In this document: piece after piece, positions 7,635 through 15,211 of the stretch
How the letters are laid out: each line of letters starts with the position of its first letter
Position numbering within the stretch: position 1 is the first letter of the stretch
Source of the DNA: a virus
Virus record (IMG/VR): IMGVR_UViG_3300033148_010428
Location: 1 to 26,870 of that record
Length of the DNA: 26,870 bases
Direction: 5' to 3' (one strand)
Translations under genes and position numbers: made by a program
The notes under the pieces: model-generated
Seen by the model: the letters and a program-made list of their open reading frames with translations, nothing else
The model's database searches: none
Told to the model about the DNA's origin: nothing

Positions 7635-9286
7635 GTGTAACTCCTGATAACCGATCTTATTTTTCCGTTATTGTAAATGTCATCGGCAATAGCTTCCGAC
7701 AACATCTTTCTGTTGCGCCAAACATCCTGCGCGTCCCAGGCCTGCACTACCTGATTGATATTAATAGTCACTCCGCCTCTGACTTCTTCACCGCGGTTAA
7801 GCGCTTTTAAGCTCTCTGAACCGCCCAACGCGCTCATACCGCGTCTTGATAAAACACCTTCACCGGTCTGCGCTACTATCGGCACCTCATCCGGCGCAAG
7901 CCCCTGATGAGCTTTAATAAATCGTCTGCGTCTTTTTACCATGCCGCCTTCATGGAACAGACTACCCACGGGCACACCGAATATACTTCCGCCAGCTCCG
8001 CCCGCAAAAGCGGTAAGCAGTTTGATCATTACAATCTTCGCGAGTATCTGCGATATGGTCTGAAGCATGGCTCTGCCAAAATCCGCAAATACTTCTTTCA
8101 GATTTCTAAGTTCTCCGGTGAACGCCTTGAAGAAAAGGTTGGAAAAAGCGCTCTGCATATTTTTTGCCGTCTGCTTTACGAACTCATGCATCGCGTTAAA
8201 TTGTTTGACAGTGTCTTTTGCGCTTTCACCGACCTGTTTAGCCACGTTCTTTAAAATCTCCGCGGTCTTGTCCCCGGTATCTTTAACCTTAGCAAACACC
8301 AAGTCGTACTGATCCATCGCGACTTTGGCACTTTCCATCGCCGCCAGCTCAAAGACTTTTTTATTGTTCTCTATACTGCCTGAAAGTTTTTTTACGCTTT
8401 CAGCCGCCTGCCGGTAAGTCTCACCCATATGTCCGGGCAGTTTACCTAAAACCTCGTAAAACTTTACGAGTGGCACCAATAGCTTCTGGAAAACCGTGTT
8501 TGCCGCTTCCAGCAGGGTAAAGAAGCCTGAAATAATCTGATTCATAAAGCCCTGGATAAATCCAAGCACATGCCAAAGTGCCTGACCGATCTTTTCCGCC
8601 ATATCCTGCCATCCGGCTTTGAGTTTCTGCATTTTTTCCAGATTCGTCATTGTGGAAGTATCTATCCTCTGGAGGATTCGTTCTCCGGCTTCAAGAGTGG
8701 CATTCAGAAAGGCTTGTTTTCTTTCCAGCTCGGTTAATTCTTTTGTGGATTTTCCAATGGATTTCGCGTACTTCGCATAAGCGTTTCCGGCGCTTACAAT
8801 AATCCCCAGGTTATCAAGAATCAGTTTTGACTGACGACCTACACCGATAGCAATACTCTCAAACATAAAACCCACATCTTTGCCAAAAGCCCTGGCTGAG
8901 GCACGGGAAATCTCCATCATCTTGGCTAACTTTGTCGGATCGATTCCTAAAATCATTGCCTGTGACGCTTTTTCCATAATCTGTGAAGTAGACAGAGTTT
9001 CACCTGACATCCTACGCAGATCCTCCACAATTTTATCCGCGCTCATACCCACAGAGGCGGCAAGGTTTTTAAATGCCTGACTTTGTTGTTCAGCCTTCGC
9101 GCCAAGTTCCATAAGCTCCCACGCTTTACGCAAAGCCATAATAGACGCTGTAATCGCGGCGGTAATAGCAAGCCAGTTTTTCTTCCATGAGTTCGCGAAC
9201 CTTTGCAGTGCACCACGCACGCCCTGAAGGCGTTTAGTGGCTTCGTCTCTCAGCTTTAAAATTATGGATAACTGCTTATTGCTCAT
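7631..9286 (-). CDS. Tail length tape measure protein
   Basis: This 551-residue protein begins with a basic helix (LKLRDEATKRLQGVRGALQR) and a hydrophobic segment (WLAITAAITASIMALRKAW). Long alanine/lysine-rich helical regions with tape-measure hallmarks follow, including SMTNLEKMQKLKAG-type sequence and amphipathic hydrophobic stretches near residues 235-270 and 410-440. The C-terminus carries GGAGGSIFGVPVGSLFHEGG and VPIVAQTGEGVLSRRGM, a motif common at tape-measure C-termini. It sets tail length and is ejected with the DNA. It is shorter than lambda H (about 853 residues), predicting a shorter tail. It lies directly after the G/GT chaperone pair. Confidence 0.92.
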   Translation of the reverse strand: MSNKQLSIILKLRDEATKRLQGVRGALQRFANSWKKNWLAITAAITASIMALRKAWELMELGAKAEQQSQAFKNLAASVGMSADKIVEDLRRMSGETLSTSQIMEKASQAMILGIDPTKLAKMMEISRASARAFGKDVGFMFESIAIGVGRQSKLILDNLGIIVSAGNAYAKYAKSIGKSTKELTELERKQAFLNATLEAGERILQRIDTSTMTNLEKMQKLKAGWQDMAEKIGQALWHVLGFIQGFMNQIISGFFTLLEAANTVFQKLLVPLVKFYEVLGKLPGHMGETYRQAAESVKKLSGSIENNKKVFELAAMESAKVAMDQYDLVFAKVKDTGDKTAEILKNVAKQVGESAKDTVKQFNAMHEFVKQTAKNMQSAFSNLFFKAFTGELRNLKEVFADFGRAMLQTISQILAKIVMIKLLTAFAGGAGGSIFGVPVGSLFHEGGMVKRRRRFIKAHQGLAPDEVPIVAQTGEGVLSRRGMSALGGSESLKALNRGEEVRGGVTININQVVQAWDAQDVWRNRKMLSEAIADDIYNNGKIRSVIRSYT

Positions 9287-9606
9287 CTTTTAAACAGATT
9301 CCTTTTCCTTATTTTTTCCGCTTCCATTTTCTTTAATTCCTTAGAAATAACTTCAAAGGCGTCTAACATTTTTGCCGGTTGCTCAAGCCATCCTCCGGCA
9401 TTCGGCAAAAATCCAAGTTCATAAAAATTAAATGCCCTGATAAAATCCGCGCTTTGACGCGTAACGATTTTAAAAGGGCATCCTTGATATTCTTCGCCGT
9501 TTAGTCCCCAAGTCTCTTGTCCCTGGATCTCAAACTCACATTGCGCCTTCTCTCCCGATAAACAGCTTTGGCAGTTCACAGCAAGGTCACCCAAATGAAC
9601 CGCCAC
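9283..9606 (-). CDS. Tail assembly chaperone, T-like segment made by -1 frameshift
   Basis: This frame of 107 codons begins with a GTG three bases after the upstream gene's TAA and lies in the -1 frame relative to it. GGAGGG upstream is 18 bases away, too far to start translation at this GTG. A slippery heptamer (9612-9618) ends the upstream gene, so the sequence is probably expressed as a fusion of about 250 residues, as in lambda gpGT. It carries CQSC, AQCEF and QGCPF cysteines near its start, which could bind metal, and a basic C-terminal helix. The T part normally contacts the tape measure, whose gene overlaps its end by four bases. Confidence 0.82.
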   Translation of the reverse strand: MAVHLGDLAVNCQSCLSGEKAQCEFEIQGQETWGLNGEEYQGCPFKIVTRQSADFIRAFNFYELGFLPNAGGWLEQPAKMLDAFEVISKELKKMEAEKIRKRNLFKR

Positions 9607-9608
9607 AA

Positions 9609-10034
9609 TTAGTTTTTTTGCTCACCCTCCGATAATCTGGATTCATCCAATATCACCTCCGCAAGCTCCTGCCTAAGCTCGCTTGGAAACATCGCTATAA
9701 TTCTATCCGGCACGGCATCCCGCATTTTCCCCGCGTAACGAATAGATTCAAACTTAAGCTCAATAGGTTTTTTAACCTGAGGATCCAGGAAATTATCCAA
9801 TCCTTTAAGCCCGAATTTAATAGCCGCTATCTGACGTTTGTTCCAGTTAAGCCGCACTTTTGCTTTATCCGTTGGGTTGGTTGAACTCATCTCATAGCTT
9901 GACGAATCGTCGTCAATTTCAGCCCTGAGTGCAGGGTCCAGCACACCTATGTGAAACACCGTTGGATTATCTTTGTCCTGATCAAGTTTTGACGTGTAAT
10001 TTCTTGTCGCGTTTATATCGATTCCTGTCAACAT
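9609..10034 (-). CDS. Tail assembly chaperone, G-like
   Basis: At 141 residues it is the length of lambda gpG (about 140), and it holds the same place between tail tube and tape measure. The sequence has an N-terminal beta region, then KVRLNWNKRQIAAIKFGLKG and a helical C-terminal half ending RLSEGEQKN. It is expected to coat the tape measure during tail assembly and is not found in the mature tail. The last codons form a -1 slippery site, giving both G-like and G-T-like products. GGAGGCCC lies before the ATG. Confidence 0.82.
   Translation of the reverse strand: MLTGIDINATRNYTSKLDQDKDNPTVFHIGVLDPALRAEIDDDSSSYEMSSTNPTDKAKVRLNWNKRQIAAIKFGLKGLDNFLDPQVKKPIELKFESIRYAGKMRDAVPDRIIAMFPSELRQELAEVILDESRLSEGEQKN
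9612..9618 (-). promoter_or_regulatory. Programmed -1 ribosomal frameshift site with upstream SD-like enhancer
   Basis: On the minus strand the heptamer A AAA AAC sits in the correct zero-frame phase (codons CAA AAA AAC) immediately before the TAA of the G-like gene. A one-base backward slip continues as CTA ATT GTG GCG into the T-like frame. GGAGGG at 9625-9630 lies six bases 5' of the heptamer, resembling the stimulatory Shine-Dalgarno placement in E. coli dnaX. The upstream/downstream arrangement is the conserved tail-chaperone frameshift. Confidence 0.85.
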
Positions 10035-10050
10035 AGAGGGCCTCCTTTTT

Positions 10051-10578
10051 TTATAAACATAAAATAGTTAATTCATCATCGCCCGGTTCCAGTGTTCCGT
10101 TTAACGAAAAACTCGCGCGGGCGCTCGCGATGCCTTCCCTGTCTTCATCAGCAATCTTTGAATACTGCACTCTTGGCGCGTAAAACCAGAACTTGTTGCC
10201 GGAAACCTCGCCGACCTGAAAGTTTAAAACCATCTCATCGCCGTTAAACCACTTACCGAAGAAATCATGATTTGACACGCTTACCATTTCAGGATTAAGC
10301 GAACCTACCGGCTTTCTGTCAGATATGACATAAGAGAATATCCCGGATTGCTCGTTTACATCATCGCGTACGCCTAAGACATTCGCCCAGTCAATCTCAA
10401 GCTCGCTTAGTTTCGCCTGCAGATTATCCAGCCAAAGATAGGCATTCAGGAAAACAGGCGGCTTGGTCGATTCGTGATTTATAGACGAAAGAAGTCCTGC
10501 GTCTTGCGTGTTTAAATATGCTCCTGAGAAATCAAAGTCCAGTATAACCGGTTCGCCAACTTTAAAATTAAACTTCAC
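10051..10578 (-). CDS. Tail tube protein, C-terminal half (separate frame)
   Basis: The frame starts with GTG 10578, but the same frame continues upstream as KKVLKGARGKVKFNFKVGEP, a run with the GARG block typical of the C-terminal half of phage tail tube proteins. PVILDFDFSGAYL follows, also typical. It is thus the second half of the protein begun at 11174. It could be made by -1 slippage at the end of the first frame, by reinitiation at the GTG, or the split could be a homopolymer error. The product contains beta-rich sequence and ends DELTILCL. Conserved second-half motifs are intact. Confidence 0.8.
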   Translation of the reverse strand: MKFNFKVGEPVILDFDFSGAYLNTQDAGLLSSINHESTKPPVFLNAYLWLDNLQAKLSELEIDWANVLGVRDDVNEQSGIFSYVISDRKPVGSLNPEMVSVSNHDFFGKWFNGDEMVLNFQVGEVSGNKFWFYAPRVQYSKIADEDREGIASARASFSLNGTLEPGDDELTILCL

Positions 10579-10595
10579 CTTGCCGCGCGCGCCTT

Positions 10596-11174
10596 TTAAG
10601 ACTTTTTTACCACCGTCTTGATCCCTGCGGGATTTGTTATCGGTTTTAATTCTCTGCCGACTTCCGATGGATCCGAACCGGCTGTTGCTGAAGCTCCGGA
10701 AGTAGACCCTGTAATAGTCTCTGCGTCCTGAAATGTTCCCGACGCCTCAATGAAATAGAGAGTAGTCGTACCGTCGGCTGTATCTATAACAACACGCCCT
10801 GTTGCTCCGGAGGTACCGCCGACAATGGTCTCACCGTGCTGAAACGGCCCTGCGGTTATCGCCCCGATTGAAATAGACTGCAATGGCTCAACCTGCCAAC
10901 CGCAGGCTTTAAGAAGCTTAAGCCATTCAGGTTCAGTAGTGGATACACCGGAACCTCTTAATCTTAAATTAAACGTTAGTCTTGATACTTTTTTTCCCGG
11001 GAGGTCACCAACTTTTGAAAAGCTGGCGCCTACTGGATTCCTTTCATGCAGAGGCGGATCCACATCTATAACAGGATTTTCAACTAAAAGTTTTGCGTCC
11101 TGGCTGGCCAGCGCCTCTTCAATGCCTTCGGCGCTTTCAACCTTTGCGGCAAGTTGTCTTCTTCTCGTCAACAT
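10596..11174 (-). CDS. Tail tube protein, N-terminal half (V-like)
   Basis: The start MLTRRRQLAAKVESAEG, followed by ERNPVGASFSKVGDLPGKK and LRLRGSGVSTTEPEWLKLL, is the pattern of siphophage tail tube proteins, which stack as hexamers to form the tail lumen. A serine/glycine/threonine-rich insert (FQHGETIVGGTSGATGRVV and a second ETITGSTSGASA copy) is a twice-repeated beta motif. The gene stops after VVKKS, while its conserved second half continues in the -1 frame. The stop is preceded by A AAA AAG, a strong slippery sequence in correct phase, and by only one further sense codon. Joined through that site the protein would have about 374 residues. GGAGGG is seven bases before the ATG. Confidence 0.85.
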   Translation of the reverse strand: MLTRRRQLAAKVESAEGIEEALASQDAKLLVENPVIDVDPPLHERNPVGASFSKVGDLPGKKVSRLTFNLRLRGSGVSTTEPEWLKLLKACGWQVEPLQSISIGAITAGPFQHGETIVGGTSGATGRVVIDTADGTTTLYFIEASGTFQDAETITGSTSGASATAGSDPSEVGRELKPITNPAGIKTVVKKS

Positions 11175-11190
11175 ATTTTATCCCTCCTTT

Positions 11191-11658
11191 TTAAGCAGAC
11201 AAAGTTGGATCAAGCCTCTCGTGCCTGTACTTTATCTCAATCTCAACAATGATCCCGGCATAGTGCTGACCTTCAGTTGTCTCGAACGGTGTAGTTCCCA
11301 GCACGTTTGTATCAACCGCGTATCCTCCGCGGGTATGATCAGCTAAAACCGCTTTTTTTATATCGCCCTGCAATCTATTTAAATAAGTGTCCGTAGAAAT
11401 AGCCTCATCTTCATCACTTACATAGAAACAATCGAGATAGACACTTAATGTGCATTCCTCAAGAGGATAGGGCGCGGACTGTTCGGATTCATCGCCCGGG
11501 CTGATAACAACAGCCGGGAGATTAACCAAGCTGTTGCCGTGCATTGACCAGCGCTGGATAGTCTCAGGAGTAAAGTCAAAGTTATAGCCGCCCGCAACAG
11601 TTATTCCTTCAAGCGTGGTTTTTAGGTTTTCAAGTATTTTTTCTCTTACAGTTTCCAT
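11191..11658 (-). CDS. Tail terminator/completion protein, U-like
   Basis: This 155-residue protein lies between the Z-like and tube genes, exactly where lambda encodes tail terminator gpU (about 131 residues). It starts METVREKILENLKTTLEGI and contains LPAVVISPGDE, a beta strand TLSVYLDCFYV and the C-terminal IEIKYRHERLDP that recurs in this group. It is expected to cap the tail tube and provide the surface for head joining. The ATG overlaps the upstream stop by one base. The call rests on synteny and length more than on sequence. Confidence 0.7.
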   Translation of the reverse strand: METVREKILENLKTTLEGITVAGGYNFDFTPETIQRWSMHGNSLVNLPAVVISPGDESEQSAPYPLEECTLSVYLDCFYVSDEDEAISTDTYLNRLQGDIKKAVLADHTRGGYAVDTNVLGTTPFETTEGQHYAGIIVEIEIKYRHERLDPTLSA

Positions 11659-12578
11659 TAAATTTTCCTTAAGGCACTGTCTATTTTTTGATTGAGAATG
11701 TCGATCCTGTAATTAACAAGCCCGTCCCATGTTCTGTAAAAACCGAGCCTTGGCTTCAACCTGACCTGTCTTTTTAAAACAAAAAGAGGCAGTATTTTCT
11801 GCGTTCTTTTTGTAACCCTTGCTAAAAATGTCTTGCCCCTGAATCGCATAGGGTGTACGTTTTTCAACGTCTTAGGCTTTCTGTATCTTGTTCTTAGCTT
11901 CCCGCGCGCGGTAAACATCTGCGTCCTTGCCGATAGAGGAACCGCAAGCCTGCCACCGCCGGAATCTTTTACAATGCCGCCTGTCTCATGAATCCTGGCG
12001 ATCTTTGAATCTGAAAAAACTTGAATGCCCATTCCTTCGATAGTGGGCGATACTAAAAACGTACGCTTAAACGTACCAAAAAGGCCGTGACCTGAAGCGC
12101 CCCGCACGCCTGGAGGTCCCTGCAGTTGTTGTTTCCTGAACCTTTTCAGAAACCCCTTGCTTATCCTGTCCAGACCATCACCAAGTTCAAATTTTAAGAC
12201 CTTGGGAGCGATCTTCAGCGCCTTATCAAGCGCGCGTTTATCTATCATTAAATGCCACATTCCATTGTCGCTACTCAACACTTCATTGATCCTGGCTTCC
12301 CTGGCCGTACCCTCAACATCCTTAAGCGTAATGCGATCGTCTTTTTTATCTATCGCGATGACTCCATTGACATCGTCATTCGCGATATAAATCTCTGCCT
12401 GTTTCCTCAAAGAACGGCTCGCGTTCTCGGAAAAAGGTTCAAGACCTTCGCGTACTATTACTGCTTTAATAACTTTAGGGAACCCACCCGAGGGAAGATA
12501 GGTAATCTCTTCGGCAAACTCGTCCGTATTAAGAAACGTATTGACAGAATCCACGGGCAGTTGATCTTTAAAACTCAT
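11658..12578 (-). CDS. Head-tail connector fusion: FII-like N-terminus plus Z-like C-terminus
   Basis: ATG 12578 is chosen because AAGGAGC lies seven bases upstream; an in-frame GTG at 12602 lacks such a site. Residues about 1-115 match the head-tail joining FII-like family (NTFLNTDEFAEEITYLPSGG, then AEIYIANDDVNGV and a final MWHLMIDKR). From about residue 116 the sequence becomes a tail-completion Z/gp10-like protein (ALKIAPKVLKFELGDGL, then VFSDSKIARIHETGG and a basic C-terminus). Total length 306 is almost the sum of lambda FII (117) and Z (192), which are separate, adjacent genes there. No stop or frameshift separates the two parts. An internal ATG in the joining region could also start Z alone. 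Confidence 0.78.
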   Translation of the reverse strand: MSFKDQLPVDSVNTFLNTDEFAEEITYLPSGGFPKVIKAVIVREGLEPFSENASRSLRKQAEIYIANDDVNGVIAIDKKDDRITLKDVEGTAREARINEVLSSDNGMWHLMIDKRALDKALKIAPKVLKFELGDGLDRISKGFLKRFRKQQLQGPPGVRGASGHGLFGTFKRTFLVSPTIEGMGIQVFSDSKIARIHETGGIVKDSGGGRLAVPLSARTQMFTARGKLRTRYRKPKTLKNVHPMRFRGKTFLARVTKRTQKILPLFVLKRQVRLKPRLGFYRTWDGLVNYRIDILNQKIDSALRKI

Positions 12579-12598
12579 CAGGCAAGCTCCTTTGGTTA

Positions 12599-12628
12599 GC
12601 ACCCGGGGGCGTAAAAACCCCCGAGTGC
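12599..12628 (-). other. Stable hairpin between capsid and connector genes
   Basis: Bases 12599-12609 pair with 12618-12628, an 11-bp GC-rich stem with one wobble and an eight-base loop, in the 42-base gap after the major capsid gene. No U-run follows on the minus strand, so it is not a standard intrinsic terminator. It may reduce read-through, protect the capsid mRNA 3' end or mark an RNA processing point, giving more capsid than connector protein. Confidence 0.7.
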
Positions 12629-12644
12629 GTTGTTACCTTCAAGT

Positions 12645-13601
12645 TTAAGCGTCAACCTTCATCAGATGAGCAAAATAAGGATCAATGATAATCTCATCAA
12701 CATGCTGTCTGACCCTGAAAATGTCGCTTCTGGCGGCATCATCCCTATACTGCTCAACTGTCGCGTTCTCAGGGCTGTCGGCAGTCCAGAGGAACGTCCT
12801 TCCCATGGAAGGATCTGAAAGCCTCTGGCCTTCACCAATCACAGCTACCATGACATAATCGTCACTCCAGATGTCGGCCCCTTTGAAAGATTTGCCTTCT
12901 TTGGCGCTGTTGTAGATACCTTTTCCAACAACTATTCTCTTTACGCCTAAGATATCCGCCAAAGCGTTAAGGATTTCCGCCTCAGTAAGTCTTGCGACAT
13001 ACTGAATCGCGCCTTTAATCCCGGAGTTAGCAAGCAATCTGTCAATGTTCGCTTTACCCATAATGAGCGTTCCCGGATCCATGCCGCAGTTTTTTCTCAC
13101 CTTTTCTCTGACTTCACGCACCTGGGCGATAACATCGCTTGAGGCGTTATCCCATGGCTCGGCTGAGTAATCAGTGAAAAGGTCAGCTCCTGAGAAAGTC
13201 GTAGTATCGAAAACAGCCGATGCGATACGCTTTTCCTGAGCCTGAAGAACCCTGCGGGTTACAATCTGCACAGTTGTAAGCTCTGAGTCAAAGTCGCTTG
13301 CGTACATCTCTCGCTCTGAATCATCCAGAGGCCCTTCAAGACCATGCTCTTCGCAATTGTACTGACGGTCTTTGGCCTGAAAAGAATCCCTGTTGTAGTT
13401 GCCTCTGGGAGCCCGTTTTGTGTCGGCGTCCCGGGTGATGCTTTCCCTTGTGATAGCAGGGAAAATGCTAGCCTTCTTTTGGGTAGGGAAGATAGGCAGA
13501 ACCTTTGTACCGATAAACTCATCCTGCGCCTGTATAAATTCCAGGGCCGCTTCACCCAGCTCGAGTCTCGGTATTGCTCTTGTCCCTTGATAGTCCGGCA
13601 T
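12645..13601 (-). CDS. Major capsid protein (lambda gpE-like)
   Basis: This 318-residue protein (lambda E has about 341) has the E-family layout: an N-terminal arm, KVLPIFPTQKKASIFPAI and TRDADTKRAPRG, the long helix region LTTVQIVTRRVLQAQEKR, then MDPGTLIMGKANIDRLL, and a C-terminal IFRVRQHVDEIIIDPYFAHL. It has the HK97-type fold by family. It forms the icosahedral shell and follows the decoration gene as in lambda. An AAGGAGG site precedes ATG 13601. Nothing looks broken. Confidence 0.93.
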   Translation of the reverse strand: MPDYQGTRAIPRLELGEAALEFIQAQDEFIGTKVLPIFPTQKKASIFPAITRESITRDADTKRAPRGNYNRDSFQAKDRQYNCEEHGLEGPLDDSEREMYASDFDSELTTVQIVTRRVLQAQEKRIASAVFDTTTFSGADLFTDYSAEPWDNASSDVIAQVREVREKVRKNCGMDPGTLIMGKANIDRLLANSGIKGAIQYVARLTEAEILNALADILGVKRIVVGKGIYNSAKEGKSFKGADIWSDDYVMVAVIGEGQRLSDPSMGRTFLWTADSPENATVEQYRDDAARSDIFRVRQHVDEIIIDPYFAHLMKVDA

Positions 13602-13631
13602 TTTAATTCCTCCTTAAATTTTTAATTCCTG

Positions 13632-13985
13632 TTAAACCAGTAAACCTTCAACCACTTCGAGATCATCCGCTGAAGCTTCAAGAACCCTGCCCTGAACGGA
13701 ACCGTTTACCACGGCTGAAATCTTTCCGTCATCCGCACCGTAGAAATCACCGCCAACAGCTATAGCGTCCAGCGTTACCAGCTTGAACGTGCGGCTTCTG
13801 GTTTTTAAGTCAACCGTTACATGCTCGCCCTGGGCGGCCTTGGCGGCCGTTATGCCGATAAAATCCTCTCCGGCATCGGCATATTCAACCTGTGATCCGC
13901 TTCCGGCTGAAAGTTTAACCCTGCGGTAAGCTTCCAAAGCTTCTCCCGCTACAAATGCTTTTAATCCTATTGTGTACTGTGACAT
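13632..13985 (-). CDS. Capsid decoration/cement protein (DUF2190/gpD-like)
   Basis: The product has 117 residues, similar to lambda D (110), and sits directly before the major capsid gene. The sequence (FVAGEALEAYRRVKLSAGSG, EDFIGITAAKAAQGEHVTV) has the valine/alanine/glycine beta-barrel character of the DUF2190-type capsid-stabilising proteins, which are added to the expanded capsid at threefold sites. AAAGGAGGA precedes the ATG. Confidence 0.82.
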   Translation of the reverse strand: MSQYTIGLKAFVAGEALEAYRRVKLSAGSGSQVEYADAGEDFIGITAAKAAQGEHVTVDLKTRSRTFKLVTLDAIAVGGDFYGADDGKISAVVNGSVQGRVLEASADDLEVVEGLLV

Positions 13986-14018
13986 TCTCGTCCTCCTTTA
14001 TCCCATTTCTAACGGGAT

Positions 14019-14438
14019 TTATTGTTCTCTTTTTTCCGCAGTCTTCTGTAACGCTACAGTCATACTGCAGTTGTGTTTTTCTTTATATTCCTTAGCCCTT
14101 TCAAGATGACTCTTTTTCTTCGGATCCTGAGGATCCTCGGGATTGTCCGGGCCCACGCCTTTCGCCGAAGAATCCCTGAGACCTTTAAGCTGATTCTCCT
14201 GAAACTTAATGGTCGCCTGATCTAAAGAGAAACCCTTTTCAATAGCTTCAAGAGCGGCATGACCCATATCCTGAAACGTCTCCGCTTTCTTAAGTATCTC
14301 AACAGTTCTTTCTCTTTCGAGTTTTTGTCCTTCGCCGACACCTTGCTTCACACCTTCCTCGACACCTTGCTTGTGAACAGCATCAAAGATATCCGCTCGC
14401 TGTTCCTTTAGTTTTTCTACTGTCAACTCGTCAAACAT
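14019..14438 (-). CDS. Nested scaffold protein (internal start)
   Basis: Within the protease gene, in the same frame, an ATG at 14438 (Met234) is preceded by AAGGAGGTGG at 14444-14453, an almost perfect Shine-Dalgarno at eight bases. It would make a 139-residue scaffold beginning MFDELTVEKLKEQRADIF, matching the lambda Nu3 strategy of supplying extra free scaffold. The coiled-coil composition supports the role. Confidence 0.8.
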   Translation of the reverse strand: MFDELTVEKLKEQRADIFDAVHKQGVEEGVKQGVGEGQKLERERTVEILKKAETFQDMGHAALEAIEKGFSLDQATIKFQENQLKGLRDSSAKGVGPDNPEDPQDPKKKSHLERAKEYKEKHNCSMTVALQKTAEKREQ

Positions 14439-15137
14439 TTTGTCCACCTCCTTTTTCTTTGATACGGTTTTTACTACCTTGTCATTCGATCGATACCTTT
14501 CCAGAAACGCAATCACGCCTCCAATCGCGTCCGGTTCCTGTAAGAATCTATCTAAAAAGGCCGTCATCTCGGCAGACGGCTGTACGCTTTCTGAGAAGAA
14601 CGGCATCCCAAAAAGTCCGTTATTAGCCGCGGGATCATCAACAACATCTACCGAGAATAAATTTTTTACCCGAATAAACGGCGGTAGTTGATTCCCGTTC
14701 TCGTCTTTTTCCTCACGGTTTTCTTCATCCCAATAAATAACCATGGAAGATCCGAAAGCATTTGGGTCGCTCTCAGCAAGATTTGTTACATAAGTCGCTA
14801 AATCTCCATCAGGCGTAGAATGCGCTGTCTTATCAATATGCAGATCCGCGCGAACAATATCTCCGTCACGCCTGAAGTTCTTAACCCGGCCGAGGAATGT
14901 ACCCAGGGCGGTCGAACTCATGTTGGGATGGCCGAAACGGGATTTTATCCCAATTTTAGATTTATTACCAAGCTCCACAATGCTATCTAACGCGGCGTCA
15001 TCAAATTCACCACGCGCGTCTTTGGTTATTCCTTTAATAACCACGGCAAACCCGCTTATAACATCGGTATTTTTATCAACACGGATATCACCGCTTCGTG
15101 CTACATCAGTTCTAAAGAAGATATTTTTATCTGCCAT
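14019..15137 (-). CDS. Prohead protease with C-terminal scaffold domain (C/Nu3-like)
   Basis: Residues about 1-190 form a phage prohead peptidase domain: GFAVVIKGITKDARGEF, the FGHPNMSSTALGTFLGR block with candidate catalytic His70, and NAFGSSMVI with candidate Ser130/131. Residues 234-372 are a charged, coiled-coil-like scaffold (KQGVEEGVKQGVGEGQ, ERERTVEILKKAE) ending in a lysine-rich tail. In lambda, the C protease carries the Nu3 scaffold in the same frame, started internally. The same arrangement is visible here, with a strong internal start at 14438. The scaffold guides capsid assembly and is then degraded. Serine/histidine assignments are by motif position only. Confidence 0.88.
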   Translation of the reverse strand: MADKNIFFRTDVARSGDIRVDKNTDVISGFAVVIKGITKDARGEFDDAALDSIVELGNKSKIGIKSRFGHPNMSSTALGTFLGRVKNFRRDGDIVRADLHIDKTAHSTPDGDLATYVTNLAESDPNAFGSSMVIYWDEENREEKDENGNQLPPFIRVKNLFSVDVVDDPAANNGLFGMPFFSESVQPSAEMTAFLDRFLQEPDAIGGVIAFLERYRSNDKVVKTVSKKKEVDKMFDELTVEKLKEQRADIFDAVHKQGVEEGVKQGVGEGQKLERERTVEILKKAETFQDMGHAALEAIEKGFSLDQATIKFQENQLKGLRDSSAKGVGPDNPEDPQDPKKKSHLERAKEYKEKHNCSMTVALQKTAEKREQ

Positions 15138-15211
15138 CTTTTTCTCCTGTTTTTTCTTCTATGCAGACAATAATGTTGTGAGGCATAGCCATGTTTTGTC
15201 TGCCTGAAACT

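Noticed and set aside
12599-12628. Hairpin after the capsid gene as a terminator
   Set aside because: No U-run follows on the transcribed strand, so I list it only as a hairpin.
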